From assembly GCF_029867415.1 (NCBI RefSeq), contig NW_026705214.1, forward strand, positions 186,001 to 250,000: DNA of 64,000 nucleotides, read 5' to 3'. This DNA is from Vicia villosa. Lineage: Eukaryota > Streptophyta > Magnoliopsida > Fabales > Fabaceae. Below are positions 34,521-46,204 of the stretch, one piece after another. The position numbers were made by a program, and so were the translations under genes. The stretch's first letter is position 1, and each line of letters begins with the position of its first letter. The notes beneath the pieces are model-generated. The model was not told where the DNA came from. It did not search any database and saw only the letters and a list, made by a program, of their open reading frames with translations.

Positions 34521-36485
34521 TTTTTTTTTTAATATGCAATTGATATAAGAAATCACACTAGGGGTGCAACCCTTACAACCAAAAAACTCTAATAAGAGTT
34601 GTAACTATTAAGTGGTAGCTTGTATCAATCATAGAAATTTAACCTATGCTTAGAGTCACTATTACAAAACCATCTCCAAGAATAGAACATAATATTATAA
34701 ATAATCTCTTCATAGCTAAAGGAAGCGTTTTCAAAAATGATGTTGTTTCTAGTGTTTCAAATACTCCAAATAAGAGCCAACCAAATAAGATTGATTTTTG
34801 CTCTATTCTTTGTATTTTTCACCTTCTCTTGAATGCTACCGAAATTCTTGAAATCTTCAAAAGAAAACTCCAAGCCATTTCCCAACCAAAGGTAAATTCT
34901 TTCCCAAACCACTTTCGAAACAAGACAATGGAAGAAGAGGTGTTCCGAAGTTTCCGGATGATTTGAGCAAAACAAATAATCTAGAGAGGGAAAATTAGAC
35001 AAAACTTTATGTGCCAAAAGATCTTTTAGAGGAAGTCTATTGATAAAGAATCTCCAAGAGAAGATATTTATCTTTTTCGGAATATTTACCTTCCAAACAA
35101 CATCCAACAATTTGATTATGGAAGTTGTCCAAGCCGGATCCTTAGCATTAGACACCGCCGTAGAGACACTAGAAACCGAAAAACAACCGTTAGAGGTTAG
35201 ATTCCAATGGAAGTCATCAAAATCGGAGTTGTCCGGCTCAATTCCGTTTAATAAAACCTTTAAGTCCCTCAATTGAGAGGCCCTGACCGAGTCTCCCCCA
35301 AAATAACCCGGAGGAAGCATTCGCTCAAAACCAATTATAGCATCAATGTTCCATGAAAAGGTTCTGTTATTCCAAGAGACCACCTCACTAACCGCACAAA
35401 GCTTATTGGTTGAAAGATCGAACAAGTACGGGAAAGATGTACTAAGAGTTTGATCTCCCAACCAACAACTATGCTAAAAAAGAATGTTGTTGCCTTTCTT
35501 GAACTTGCAATTGACCCAATCGGAGAATCCCTCATCGGAGCTCTCCTCCTTGAAATCGTTAAGAATAACATCCTTCCACCAAGAAGAATCCTCCAGGTTT
35601 AGAACTTCCTCACAAGAGGCTAACACTTTGAGTTTTGGATTAAGATATCTCAAGAGGAGAAATTTACTCGAAATTGCTTTGTCCTCCTTCAAAATTCTCC
35701 ACTTCCATTTTAGAAGAAGAGCTTTGTTCATTTCACCAACATCTCTTATTCCTAACCCTCCTTTCTCTTTCGGCTTACAAACATTCTTCCACTTCACCCA
35801 ATGGATGCATCTTTTGTTGATATTTCCATTCCACAAAAAATTACTAAGAAGACTTCTTATTTCTTGTATGGTTTTCTTAGGAGCTTTGTAGAAAGAAAGA
35901 GTGAAAATAGGAATAGCATTAAGCACCTAACTAATTAAAGTCACCCTACCTCCTATAGATATGTTTCTGCCCTTCCACCTTGATAATCTTGATTTGATAT
36001 TATCCACAACATCCTTCCACACTCTCTTTCTCCTACCGCAATCACTAATCCAACTTCCTAAGAATTTAAAAGGGAAACTACCTTTTTTGCAAGAGAGAAA
36101 ACTAGTAGCCGAATTTAGAAGCCAATCACCAATGTGAACTCCAAAAAAGTTGCTTTTATGGAAATTGATTTTCAAACCGGACACAAGCTCAAAACCCCTC
36201 AACAACACTTTCATGCTCCATAAGTTGTCACAAGTTAGTTCTCCGATGATGACAATGTCGTCCGCGAATTGAAGGATGTCCACGTAGTCTTCTAAACCAT
36301 ATTTGAAAGGCATAAAGTCTCCCACTTCCACCGATTTTCTAGTGAGAGCGGTTAGGCCTTCCATAGCAAGAACAAAAAGAAAGGGTGAGATGGGATCGCC
36401 TTGGCGTAAACCTCTTTGAACTTTGAAATCTTTAGTAGCACTACCATTAACCAAGACGGACATGTGGCTAGTAAAAACACAAGAG
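34521..36485 (-). mobile_element. LINE-d: L1-type LINE fragment on the minus strand
   Basis: Reads from about 36485 down to a poly-A run (plus T-run 34521-34530). RT motifs are RGLRQGDPISPFLFVLAME and catalytic ILQFADDIVIIGE near 36270. The thumb (LSRWKGRNISIGGRVTL) and KRCIHWVKWKNVCKPKEKGG follow, then zf-RVT (LFCSNHPETSEHLFFHC). The three large open pieces (35927-36601, 35474-35926, 34757-35461) are in one frame, separated by two TAG codons at about 35927 and 35474. The 5' end is cut at the junction with SIRE-2 at about 36485. Same family as LINE-c. Confidence 0.88.
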
Positions 36486-36489
36486 TCCA

Positions 36490-37964
36490 TCCAGAAGTTC
36501 AAGAAGAGAATCAAGAAAAAGGAAAAGAGAAGAAGGAAGAAAAGAATGAGAAAAAGAGGAAGTCTGTTGCTGATGGACCTTCCAAGCCTCAGAAGAAGCA
36601 AAAATCTTCAGGTATTACTATTTCTGAGTCTGTTTCTGCTCCTATTTTAATTTCTAAACCTACATCAACAGAAGCTCCACCAGAAAATTCACCAGAAAAA
36701 GCCCCAGAAAATTCTCCTCCAATCACCAAACCTTCTAACCCTCCATCTTCTGTCTCTCCCAAGTTTAAAGGCAAACTACCTATTCTTGATCTAACACCTC
36801 TAAACACCATTCTTCCAGAAAACCTAAATCTTCTGAAACTCAACCCCCTCCTTCTAAATCTCAACTATAATCCACTCCTCAAACTTCTGACCCCAACCTG
36901 CTGTTGACATTCCCGTTTTCTTCAACCTCCCCTCTCCGGAATCATCCTTTTCTGATTCTTTCATCCGTCTCATGAACTCCTTTAAATCACCAAACCCTAC
37001 TTCTGACCCCATTGTCGTAGTCTTAGACTCAAACAATGAAGCCAAATCCTCCCTTCTACCATCCTCTTCAAACACTTCTTTTGTGCTTGATAGAGAACCC
37101 CATCCTTATGCGTTCTTCAACCCAGAAATACCAATTTCCATCCTCAACCAAAAATCTCCAATCTCTCTTCTCGGAACCAACCCTCTAAAACCCTCTATTG
37201 ATATACGTTTTAAATTATTAAAGTATAAAGTCAGAACAAATTTAGACTATCTGAAGGTTGCCCATGACTCCAAGCTGGATCATGTGGCTGCTGAAAACCT
37301 CTGGAGAGCTTTTGCTGAAGATGTGCAAGCAGAATTTCTGGACCTCTAGAAGGATTGCCTTGCTGCTGCTCCTGGTTCTGCTGGACTAAGCTTGGAGTAT
37401 ATTGATGGCGTCTACTCTCATCCCATTTCAGACTGGAAGATTCTGGAAGAAAAGCCCTTTATGGATGTAGAAAATCCTTTGCCTCTGGTCGTCTGGAAGC
37501 CTTATCCATATTCAATGCTAACTGGAGATTTTCAGGCTCTGTTCAACTGGTTCAGGGAGAATCCTCTGGAAGAGCATCCTAATTTGGTGTATCCTCAGGT
37601 TGAGTATCCTCCAGAAGTAGATATTCCTACTGCAGAAGCGCAACCATCTGAACAATATCTTGCTGAAGAGATTCAAGCTCATGAAATTCCTGTTGAAGAA
37701 GAACCATTTGCTGAAAATCAGATGATTCAAGCTTCTGATATTCCTACTTCTTCTGTTGGTCCTTCTACTTCTGTGCTGTTTGAAACTCTGAAGGAACTCC
37801 AACAAAATTAAGCTTCCTTGGCTATTCGTCTAGACAAGCAAGTTGGCACCAATGAGGAATTCAGAACTTGGATGCAGAAACAAGAAGATTCTTCCAAGAA
37901 GCAAGCTGAAGACACTGTTGAGATTAAGAACCTTCTGGCAGCTTTAGCCTCTAAGCTAACCTAG
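36490..37964 (+). pseudogene. SIRE-2 env-like ORF, C-terminal remnant
   Basis: Fragments in several frames match the second half of the env-like ORF: a basic Lys/Glu run (KEEKNEKKRKSV), a Pro/Ser-rich middle, then DHVAAENLWRAFAEDVQ, DGVYSHPISDWKILEEKPF, MLTGDFQALFNWFRENP and the acidic tail. Stops occur near 36900 and 37350. The tail also carries TAA at 37809-37811 after LQQN, with the frame continuing open to 37964. Confidence 0.75.
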
Positions 37965-38855
37965 TCGTAGTCTGTCTTGTGTCTTAGTTAGTTTTACTTT
38001 GTTGTTTGCGTCTGTTTTGTTTGCATCTGCCTTGTACTATCTTCTGATTAAATCAATGAACTCTATTTCTATCTTCATTTTGTTTATGTCTTTCATCTGA
38101 ATCTATTATACTTTTTGTTGTTATGACAAAAAGGGGGAGAAGCGTGTTAATTGAATTGATTTATAATATCAGTTGCTGGACTTAATTCTCAACATTCCAA
38201 ACTATTATATTGCAAGTTTTCTGTCTCTGATAGTTTTGCATGAATATGATATTCTGAACAAGCTCAATATGAGAAGAAGCAAAAAGGGAAAAGCAAATAT
38301 AAAGAGAAGTATATTTGAAGCAAATCTCTCAAAGAGTGAAGCAATCAAGCTTAATGTTTTGATACATGTCAAGATCTTTCAAGCTCTGATACAAGCAATA
38401 CATTAAAGTGCTCTGATACAGACCTTGCTCTGATACAAGAAGTTTCAAGATCAAAAAGAAGCTATAATCTTATACAAGAAATTTTATTCTCTGATTCAAG
38501 AAGCCATGAAACTCTGATAGAAGCAACCCTTCTTGATGATCAAATAAGCCAAAGTGATCTCAAAGAGAAATTCAAAGCTCTGAAGTTGTCCAATGGAAGC
38601 TCTGAAGTGAAGCTCTGAATAATCTGAAGTTCAAAGTTCAACGTGGAAGTCTCAACTGAAATGGAAAAATAATCAGGGAAGTCTTTTATTTATAAAATCT
38701 TCTAGTATTAATTTCAGGGGGAGATTGTTAATCTCAGGGGGAGACATATTCACACACTCTGATTAATATGCTTAATGCTATATCTGTGTATTGTCTTTTT
38801 CATATGATATTTTGGATACAAATTCATATCAATTCTATATGTTTTTGTCATCATC
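37965..38855 (+). other. SIRE-2 3' non-coding region
   Basis: No gene. Holds AAAAAGGGGGAGAAG just after the env-like remnant (38124-38140) and two CAGGGGGAGA tracts at about 38715-38745, one followed by TTGTTA like the real PPT-LTR junction. Repeats of CTCTGATACAAG occur at 38390-38520. Confidence 0.65.
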
Positions 38856-38869
38856 AAAAAGGGGGAGAT
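38856..38869 (+). promoter_or_regulatory. SIRE-2 polypurine tract
   Basis: AAAAAGGGGGAGAT directly before the LTR start TGTTAGAACAAG. Confidence 0.85.
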
Positions 38870-39953
38870 TGTTAGAACAAGAAATGTTCTCATCAATATT
38901 CTTAGTTTTAATGATAACATTAAGTATGAATTTTGTATAAGAGAATGTGGTACTCTAATTATTCACGTTTTCCATTTCAGGAAAAGTATAAAAGAGTATG
39001 CACAAATCAGCGTTCAGAACCAATGAACCATAAGTTCTGGATGGCTTCTTCAGCACATGGTCTGGCAAGACATCAGAATATGGTCCTGCGGAATCAGAAC
39101 ATGAACTGGAAAGCATCATAAGATGGCAGTCAGAAGCAAAGCTCTGAAGCTCTGATGGTATCACGCTCAAAGCACTTCAAAGTCTGAAGACAGAAATTGC
39201 ATCTGCACCAAAGCTGAAGACTCTGATATTCAAACGCCTATTCTACACATTCTGAGTCCAGAAGAAAGTACAAGTACAAAAGGCTATAACGTCAAATCTC
39301 TGACTGACAAAAGGAACGTTAGAAGCTACAAAAGGCAAAGTCAGTAAAATCAGTGAAAGCATGGCTCGAGGTAGTTGACAAAAGTGTGAAACATTAAATG
39401 CAGCAGTGTACTATTCACACAAAGCATTAAATGCTCCCAACGATCATTTCCTCTCAGCGCCTATGTATAGAAGTTCTGATTCAGAAGCAGCAACAACTCT
39501 CTCACGTGAAAATACTAAAACGCTGTCAAACTGAAAAGCAAAAAAAAAAAAAAAACTTCATCTTCAACCTCACAACTTTGTAATATTTTAGTGAGTGTTA
39601 CGAACTAGAACTTAAGAGAAATATCACTTGGTGATTACAGCTTTCTTAGAAGAAAATTATACTCTTGTAATATTTATTTTACATTCTTTGTAAACTGATT
39701 TCCTAGAGTGATCAAGTTGTGATCTGTAGACTTTAGAAGACTTACAGGGTATCTAAGTGGAGAACCATTGTAATTAGTTTGATTAGTGGATTAAATCCTC
39801 AGTTGAGGTAAATCACCTTGTCCGGGGTGGACTAAAGTAGTTTAGTTAACAACGAACAAGGATAAAAATAATTGTGTTCTTTATTTTTATCTATCATTTT
39901 TGAGAAGTTACCCTTATTCAATCCCCCCTTTATAAGTGTTTTTCACTCCTTCA
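38870..39953 (+). repeat. SIRE-2 3' LTR
   Basis: TGTTAGAACAAG...CTCCTTCA. It contains the TATA-like CCTATGTATAGAAG near 39460 where the other copies have CTATAAATATG, and conserved blocks such as GGAGAACCATTGTAAT and GTTAACAACGAACAAGG. Confidence 0.9.
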
Positions 39954-39968
39954 CTCACCGCACCAATT

Positions 39969-40303
39969 TGTTGTGAATTCAATGCCAAGAACAAAGTATA
40001 AAACAAGGGATGAATAAAGGACAAGGAAGAAGAAGAACACGAGAATTGATTATAGCTGCTATTATTTTACTTTCTCTTTGATAACAAGATTACAAGTTTA
40101 CAAGAATAACAAATAACCTCTCTCACCCTAAATTAGGATTTGCTGTGTTGCAATGATGAGAGACTAGTATGCTATTTATAATAAAACCTAACATACTAAC
40201 TAATGGGATTTTTCCACAAGGCCCATTACACAAGCCAACTTAATAAACAAGTTAACTTAATAAATTAGGGTTTAAACACTAAACCTAATTTAACATGCTA
40301 ACA
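39969..40303 (-). repeat. Candidate short LTR of another copia element
   Basis: 335 bp with TGTTAG...CAACA ends in minus sense and TATTATAAATAG near 40170. It looks like a small copia LTR. Flanking 5-mers do not match and no internal region is adjacent, so it may be a remnant or misread. Confidence 0.35.
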
Positions 40304-40657
40304 ACTCTAGCATCTTCGACACAAGCATGTGAATTTCTTCTCTAAAGAAATGTTTCTGTGAGTTATATGAAATTGTCTATATATCTGATTTGTGTTTCTT
40401 GACTTTAGTGTTGTCTGTTGATGTTAATTGGTGTTATTGTTTATTGTCAGCAAATGTGATTTTGGTGTTGTCTTTAGAAGCTACAACTCATCTTCTCGTG
40501 GATGCATGTTGGTATTTCAAGTGCGCGAAAGGACTTAAATGGTTGAATATTTGTTGTTTTGTTATTTTGTAGTAGTCCACCGTGTGTAAACTTTCATATA
40601 ATTTTGTACACTTGTGTATCCTAGATTAATACTTTTGTAAATCAACTATTCATTTTG

Positions 40658-40661
<4 letters not shown>

Positions 40662-40718
<57 letters not shown>
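40662..40718. repeat. (AT)n microsatellite
   Basis: 57-bp AT run. Confidence 0.95.
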
Positions 40719-40720
<2 letters not shown>

Positions 40721-40929
40721 TCATAGCTATTTGGTGCAAAGAAATTATTCATTACTGGTTAGAAAATTATGAAAATAGTGACCTAAACGTGGTATGTGTG
40801 ATGTGGAAAAAATATGAAAAATAGCCACCTAACTTTGATCTTTGTGGTATTGAAAACATATGAAATATGAAAAATTAGGTACAAAAAAGTTATAGCAAAA
40901 ATAGGAAAAACACCTAGAATTCGCTTAAA

Positions 40930-41264
40930 AGTAGAAAACATATTACATCGGGCCATTGAGGAAACAAATGTAAAAACATATATATTACATCAGGCAATTG
41001 GTGAAACGGGTGTAAAAACTATATATTACATCGGCCCATCGAAGCCACCGATGTAAAATATGGTTTTTTTTTATAAAAAAAATTGGATTATTTTTCACAC
41101 CAGTCATCTGAATTCAACCGATGTGGTATGTTAATTTTTCACATCAGACAGTGGCCCGATGTAAAATGTCTCTAATTTATTACATCGCTTGGATTTACAT
41201 CGGACCCAAACCCGATGTAAAAAGTACTTTTCGCTCGATGTTAAAAGTACTTTCTGCATTAGTG
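40930..41264. mobile_element. CACTA-type transposon terminal region
   Basis: Ends ..GCATTAGTG at 41264, i.e. CACTAATGC in minus sense. It is preceded by about eleven subterminal copies of TACATCGG / CCGATGTA in both orientations between 40940 and 41240, the pattern of CACTA (En/Spm) subterminal transposase-binding repeats. The other terminus and any transposase are not visible. Confidence 0.65.
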
Positions 41265-41644
41265 TTCTTAACTTCAACCCACCAACGTTCATTTTTTTTC
41301 GTGATGATTAACGCCCTCGTTCTCTACCTTTGGATTCGTCTGATGCTTTCACCAACCTCGTACTCCCCGTCTAACCAGTGCAGCAACGACCTCTTCAGAT
41401 GGTTCATGAAATGAATGTTCCAAAATTCATTTTAATCTGAGGTTTTACCGCTGAGTAAAACACATGACCATCTCTCTTAAAAATTGGCAAAGCCGCCATG
41501 ACGAGAAAAATCGGAGAGAATGTTAGAAAACGGTGGAGAAAAGGTGTGGAAAATGATGGGGGGCTGGGGGTATATTTATATAAAATACCCTAACACATAC
41601 GATTCACCCCATATGGATCCTATGTACAAAATATGTACATAGGC
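41265..41644. other. Unassigned stretch beyond the CACTA end
   Basis: Higher GC than its surroundings (e.g. 41320-41400) with no frame I recognise. It could be a gene fragment or another repeat. Confidence 0.3.
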
Positions 41645-41649
41645 GCCAC

Positions 41650-41935
41650 TATAATGCCCCAGACTGCTTTCGAGATGATCGACTGACCCCACAAACCAAC
41701 ACGAGTTTTTCAGCATTCTTTGACCTCACTCACACTTTCTGGGAAACTTCTTAGAAGGTCACCCATTTCATAAGAACTTCACAGTTAAGCGTGCTTGACT
41801 TGAAGCAATCTTGGGATGGGTGACCTTCTAGAAAGTTTCCCGGAAAGTGTGGGAGTGAGGATAAAACACGCTAAAAAGACTTGTGTTGGTTTGTGGGATC
41901 AGTCGATAATCCTGAATGCAGTCTTGGGCGTTACA
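41650..41935. mobile_element. Cassandra-like LTR with 5S rRNA-like core, palindromic
   Basis: 286 bp flanked by the 5-bp duplication GCCAC (41645-41649 and 41936-41940), with ends TATAATGCCC...GGGCGTTACA. The centre resembles plant 5S rRNA, as in Cassandra TRIM elements. The two halves are near-perfect inverted copies: GACTGACCCCACAAACCAAC at the left and its complement at the right, and GGGAAACTT..AGAAGGTCACCCAT likewise. Read as a solo LTR. The full-length palindrome is unusual to my knowledge. Confidence 0.75.
41761..41842 (+). other. 5S rRNA-like segment inside the Cassandra-like element
   Basis: Carries AGAACTTCACAGTTAAGCGT, TGCTTG and GGGATGGGTGACCTTCT, matching the middle and 3' part of plant 5S rRNA, including the internal pol III promoter region (A box and C box). 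The 5' and 3' ends of a true 5S gene are absent, so this is not a functional rRNA gene. Confidence 0.75.
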
Positions 41936-42267
41936 GCCACCCCATGAAAACCCTAATTTGGGTTGCACTAAGGTGTCACATGGGGCGGCACAAACACAAA
42001 AATATTTCTTCCTGGCGCATATGTGTACTCCCCCAAATTTAGTTACCTAGGTAATTTTTTTGAAAATGTAGTTTTTTTTTGTAGTTTTTAAAAAAAATTT
42101 GGTTATTTAAAACTTTTTTCTTTTTTTTCTTGAAGGTTCTATGCAACGGATTAAGTTACCTGGGTCCAAATCCAACACTGAGCAAAAATAATACCTACAA
42201 CCGATATGACATAGTTTTAGTCATCTATTATAGTTCAACTAAATAATATACATACATATTTTAATTT

Positions 42268-42270
<3 letters not shown>

Positions 42271-42319
<49 letters not shown>
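42271..42319. repeat. (AT)n microsatellite
   Basis: 49-bp AT run near the left border of peptide block E. Confidence 0.95.
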
Positions 42320-42322
<3 letters not shown>

Positions 42323-42893
42323 ACTATTTTTTTAAGAGGTTATTCATATATAAGTAAATTATTGATTCCATAAGAACTTCAAAGTTAACCGGCTACTCAT
42401 GACTAAAATACGTGCTTTGAATAGATATATAAGTAAATCATTGATTCTTAACATATCTTTAAATAGTTAAGGATAATTTATTTCCTCAAAATTGATTAAG
42501 TTATGTATTTTAATCAAACATGGATCACAAGGTCCATGGTATGTTGCATTTTTTGGTCAGTACACAATTATTGCATTATCTAACAACAAACGATTTTTTT
42601 TATTTGTTTAGACATGTTAAGATTTACCTATAAGTTTATTTAAGAATCATGCAAAAAAAAAAGATTTCAAAATTAAAAAAATAGATATCCTGATTTATGA
42701 TATATTTATTTAATTTTTGACAAAATGTCAATATTTATCAATACATTTTACTGATAACATCACATAAAACACACGCATTATTTATTAATTATTATAACTC
42801 TTGGATCTTTAAGAGATGTATGAAAGCACCACAAGCTCTACACACATTCACTTGAAGCACTAGTACCTACAAAATAAAAACAAATTTATATAA

Positions 42894-42898
<5 letters not shown>

Positions 42899-42981
<83 letters not shown>
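42899..42981. repeat. (AT)n tract inside the putative intron of peptide E
   Basis: AT run interrupted by GTATGT at about 42925. It lies within the predicted 3' UTR intron (42867-43024), making that intron longer than in the other copies. Confidence 0.9.
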
Positions 42982-42982
<1 letters not shown>

Positions 42983-43026
42983 TGTAAAAAAAGACAAAAT
43001 AAACGATAAAGAGAAAATAAATACCA

Positions 43027-43266
43027 TTAGTTATGTGAAGCATCAGAATTGGGTGGTGGATGTCTGCATTGGTGAAAACAGTTTGTCATGCAGACATCAT
43101 AACCATAAATTACCTTAACTTTACACTTAAAGTAACACTTAAACTCACATTTAAATACCGACTCTGACTTAAAAGCTTGAGATTGAGTTATGCATTCAAC
43201 TTGAATTGTAAATATCATTATCATCAAGAACATCAGAGTACATTTTTTAATTTGACTCATTGACAT
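43027..43266 (-). CDS. Peptide E: diverged secreted cysteine-rich peptide
   Basis: 79-residue precursor from the ATG at 43266 (MSMSQIKKC), signal peptide residues 1-25 ending VEC. The core is C40-x3-C44-x3-C48-x10-C59-x3-C63-x3-C67 with tail RHPPPNSDASHN. Spacing of both Cx3Cx3C arms is kept while most residues between have changed, and the first arm is Lys-rich (KCEFKCYFKCKVKV). TATAAATA is at 43365-43372. The likely post-stop intron is 42867-43024 (GTATTT to TTGTAG). It is the most diverged copy of the family; thionin-like or NCR-like by layout. Confidence 0.78.
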   Translation of the reverse strand: MSMSQIKKCTLMFLMIMIFTIQVECITQSQAFKSESVFKCEFKCYFKCKVKVIYGYDVCMTNCFHQCRHPPPNSDASHN

Positions 43267-43413
43267 TGCTCTTAGGAATATTTTTCTTTCTCAAACAAAA
43301 ATTCACAACTTTGTGATATTTCAGAGCCGCACAATATTCACTAAAGAAAACATTTTTAGACCATTATTTATAGCTACCAATTTCTTTTTTTATTGCATTT
43401 ATGGTAAAATTTA

Positions 43414-43695
43414 TTCCCTCCGTTTTTTATTATAAGTCGTTTTAGACTTTTCACACAGATTAAGAAAAATAATAATTGTTGTATGTAAATGAGAAATTAT
43501 GAATGTTTTTACAAAATTATCCTTCATTAATGACATGTGGAAAAAAAATTTATATAATTGAAAGGAGAGAGAATAATAAATATTTAAGGATATAATAGAA
43601 AAAATAGCATTAATTATTCATTGGAATTGTAAAACGACTTATATTTAAATACAATTTTTTTTCTAAAACGACTTATAATAAAAAACCGAGGGAGC
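43414..43695. mobile_element. Stowaway-type MITE
   Basis: About 282 bp with ends TTCCCTCCGTTTTTTATTAT and complement ..AATAAAAAACCGAGGGAG, preceded by TA. The CTCCCTCCG-type terminus is the Stowaway (Tc1/mariner) hallmark. AAGTCGTTTTAGAC-like subterminal repeats pair. Non-coding. Confidence 0.88.
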
Positions 43696-44310
43696 ATTTA
43701 AAAACTTTAACTATTCAATAATTTATGAGAGTTTATTAATGTTTAACTATCATTTAAAAAAATATCTAGATCAATAATAAATTTTTGTATATAAAAATAT
43801 TTAAATTAATAATAGATTTTTTCCCCTATACCATTTTTTAATCAAAATGTTTTGGATCACAAATACCATTTTTGATATATAAAAATATTAGATCATTACT
43901 AGATTTGTGTGTGTTCGTGCGCGTGTGTGTTGAATTATAATTATAATTTTTTATTTTTTATTTTTGTATAAAAAAAGTGAAAAAAAGGGATAGAAAGACT
44001 TGAATTCAAAAAAGTGAAAAGTGAAAAAGTTAGTTTATAAAAACAAAAAAGAAATACATTTTTTAACCCAAATTATTAATTTAGACTAAGCTAACAAAAG
44101 AGTATTATCAATTTTTATATTATAGATGATTCTTGTTCTAGAAATTTTGTAAGGGAGCTTTATCTTACCCCATTCTTGAAAATATTATGTTTCTTAATAT
44201 TATAATTTGATCTATTTTAAAAAATATTCAATAGATCCAGATCTTTTTTTTTGTGTAATTAAAAAGATTAAAATTATAAAAAATAATAAAAAAATAAATT
44301 TAATATTAAA

Positions 44311-44315
<5 letters not shown>

Positions 44316-44361
<46 letters not shown>
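44316..44361. repeat. (AT)n microsatellite
   Basis: 46-bp AT run. Confidence 0.95.
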
Positions 44362-44363
<2 letters not shown>

Positions 44364-44765
44364 CTTTTAGATATTAATAATATTATCTTTCTTAAGTATT
44401 TTATTATTTTTTTTATTGGTTACAAATAGGAAGAAAAAGTATTTTATTATTATCTATATAAAAAAATATTCAATATAATTTAGATCTTCTTTTTTTATAA
44501 TTGAAGAGATTAAAATTTTAAAAAACAAAAGAAAAATAGATTTAATACTAAATTTTAATATATGCCTTTAATAAATCACAATTTTAAAACATTTTAAACT
44601 TTATAAATATTTTGTTAGGTTATACTAATCTAAGTCATATTGCTCAAAAATATTTTAAACTTATTAATTTATTTGTCATCTAATTAATCATAAAGACTTA
44701 AGTCAATAATACTGATGTGGTTAAAATTTTAATATTATTATAAAATAAAATTAAACAACATAACT

Positions 44766-45969
44766 TGAAGGATAGAAAAACACTTAGAAAGGGGGGTTTG
44801 AATAAGTGTAGTCTAAAAACTTGAACGATAAAAACAATTTGCACAGTTATTTTTATCTTGGTTCGTTGTTAACTAAACTACTCCAGTCCACCCCCACGGA
44901 GTGATTTACCTCACCTGAGGATTTAATCCACTAATCGCAACAGATTACAATGGTTTTCCACTTAGTCCGCGACTAAGTCTTCTAGAGTATCCTGATCACA
45001 ACCTGATCAATCCAGGAACAAATGCTTAGACACAAGCTAAGACTTTCTTAGAGTATCCTGACCACCACGTGATCACTCTAATTACAACTGCTTAGACACA
45101 AGCTAAGACTTCCTAGAGTATCCTGATCAACACTTGATCACTCTAGTTACTTACAAATTAATGTAATCAATTCTAAGAGTATTACAAATGCTTCTGAAAA
45201 GCTATAATCACAACAGTGATATTTCTCTTAACGTTTAAGCTTAATCTCACTAATATATTACAACAGCAATGTAGTGAGCTTTGATGAAGATGAAGTTTCT
45301 GAGCTTTGAGTTTGAACAGCGTTTCAGCAAGTTTATTGTTAGCAAATCGTCAACCTTGCTTCTCATCAGAACTTCATATTTATAGGCACTTGAGAAGATG
45401 ACCGTTGGGAGCATTTAATGCTTTGCGTATTCTGTACAGCATTGCATTTAATGTTTCACGCTTTTGTCAACTACCTCGAGCCTTGTTCACGCTGTGTCTA
45501 CTGACGTTGCCTTTAATAGCTTCCAACGTTCCTTTTGTCAGTCAGCGTAGCCTGCCACCTGTACTTTCTTCTGATCTGATGTTTGTGTATACAACATTTG
45601 AATATCATCAGAGTCAAACAGCTTGGTGCATAGCATCTTTTTGTCTTCTGACCTTGAAGTGCTTCTGAGCGTGATACCATGAGAACTTCAGTGCTTCTGC
45701 TTCTGATCTCAAGTTCTTCTGATGCTTCCATAGACCCATGTTCTGATTCTGCCTTGACCATCTTCTGATGTCTTGCCAGACCATGTTCTGATGTTGCATG
45801 CTGAACCTTCTGAGACAAAGCTTCTGAGCGCTGATTTGTGCGTACTCTTTATATATTTCCTGAAAGGGAAATTGCAATGTATTAGAGTACCACATTATCT
45901 CTCACAAAATTCATATCCTTGTTATCATCAAAACTAAGAATATTGATCAGAACAAATCTTGTTCTAACA
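44766..45969 (-). repeat. SIRE-3 3' LTR
   Basis: 1,204 bp, TGTTAGAACAAG at 45969 to ATCCTTCA at 44766. Abuts TAACT. Confidence 0.95.
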
Positions 45970-45984
45970 ATCTCCCCCTTTTTG
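45970..45984 (-). promoter_or_regulatory. SIRE-3 polypurine tract
   Basis: AAAAAGGGGGAGATT in element sense, directly before the 3' LTR. Further GGGGGAGA tracts follow at about 46085-46135. Confidence 0.85.
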
Positions 45985-46204
45985 ATGATGACAAAAACAT
46001 ATATAAATGATATGAATTTGCAATCAGAAAGAGCAGACGGCTAAAGACAATTTACACAGCTATAGCATAAGCATGTGAATATGTCTCCCCCTGAGATTGA
46101 CAATCTCCCCCTGAGATGAATAATCTCCCCCTGAAATTAATACTAGAAGAATTTTATAAATAAAAGACTTCCCTGAGTATTTCAGTAGAGACGTTCACAG
46201 TGCT

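Larger units (their letters stand above)
36490..39953 (+). mobile_element. SIRE-2: 3' half of a Sirevirus
   Basis: Plus-strand remnant with the C-terminal part of the env-like ORF, the purine-tract-rich 3' region, PPT (38856-38869) and one 1,084-bp LTR ending ACTCCTTCA at 39953. gag, pol and the 5' LTR are missing; the left end abuts LINE-d with no duplication I can see. LTR sequence is diverged from SIRE-1 and SIRE-3, so it is a different subfamily or older copy. Confidence 0.9.

Noticed and set aside
39969..40303. A second complete small LTR element next to SIRE-2
   Set aside because: Only one LTR-like block is seen, flanking 5-mers differ (CAATT and ACTCT) and no internal region adjoins it. 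It is kept as a low-confidence repeat only.
41761..41842. Functional 5S rRNA gene
   Set aside because: Only the middle and 3' part of 5S is present, with substitutions, inside a transposon-like unit with target duplications. There is no spacer or tandem array.
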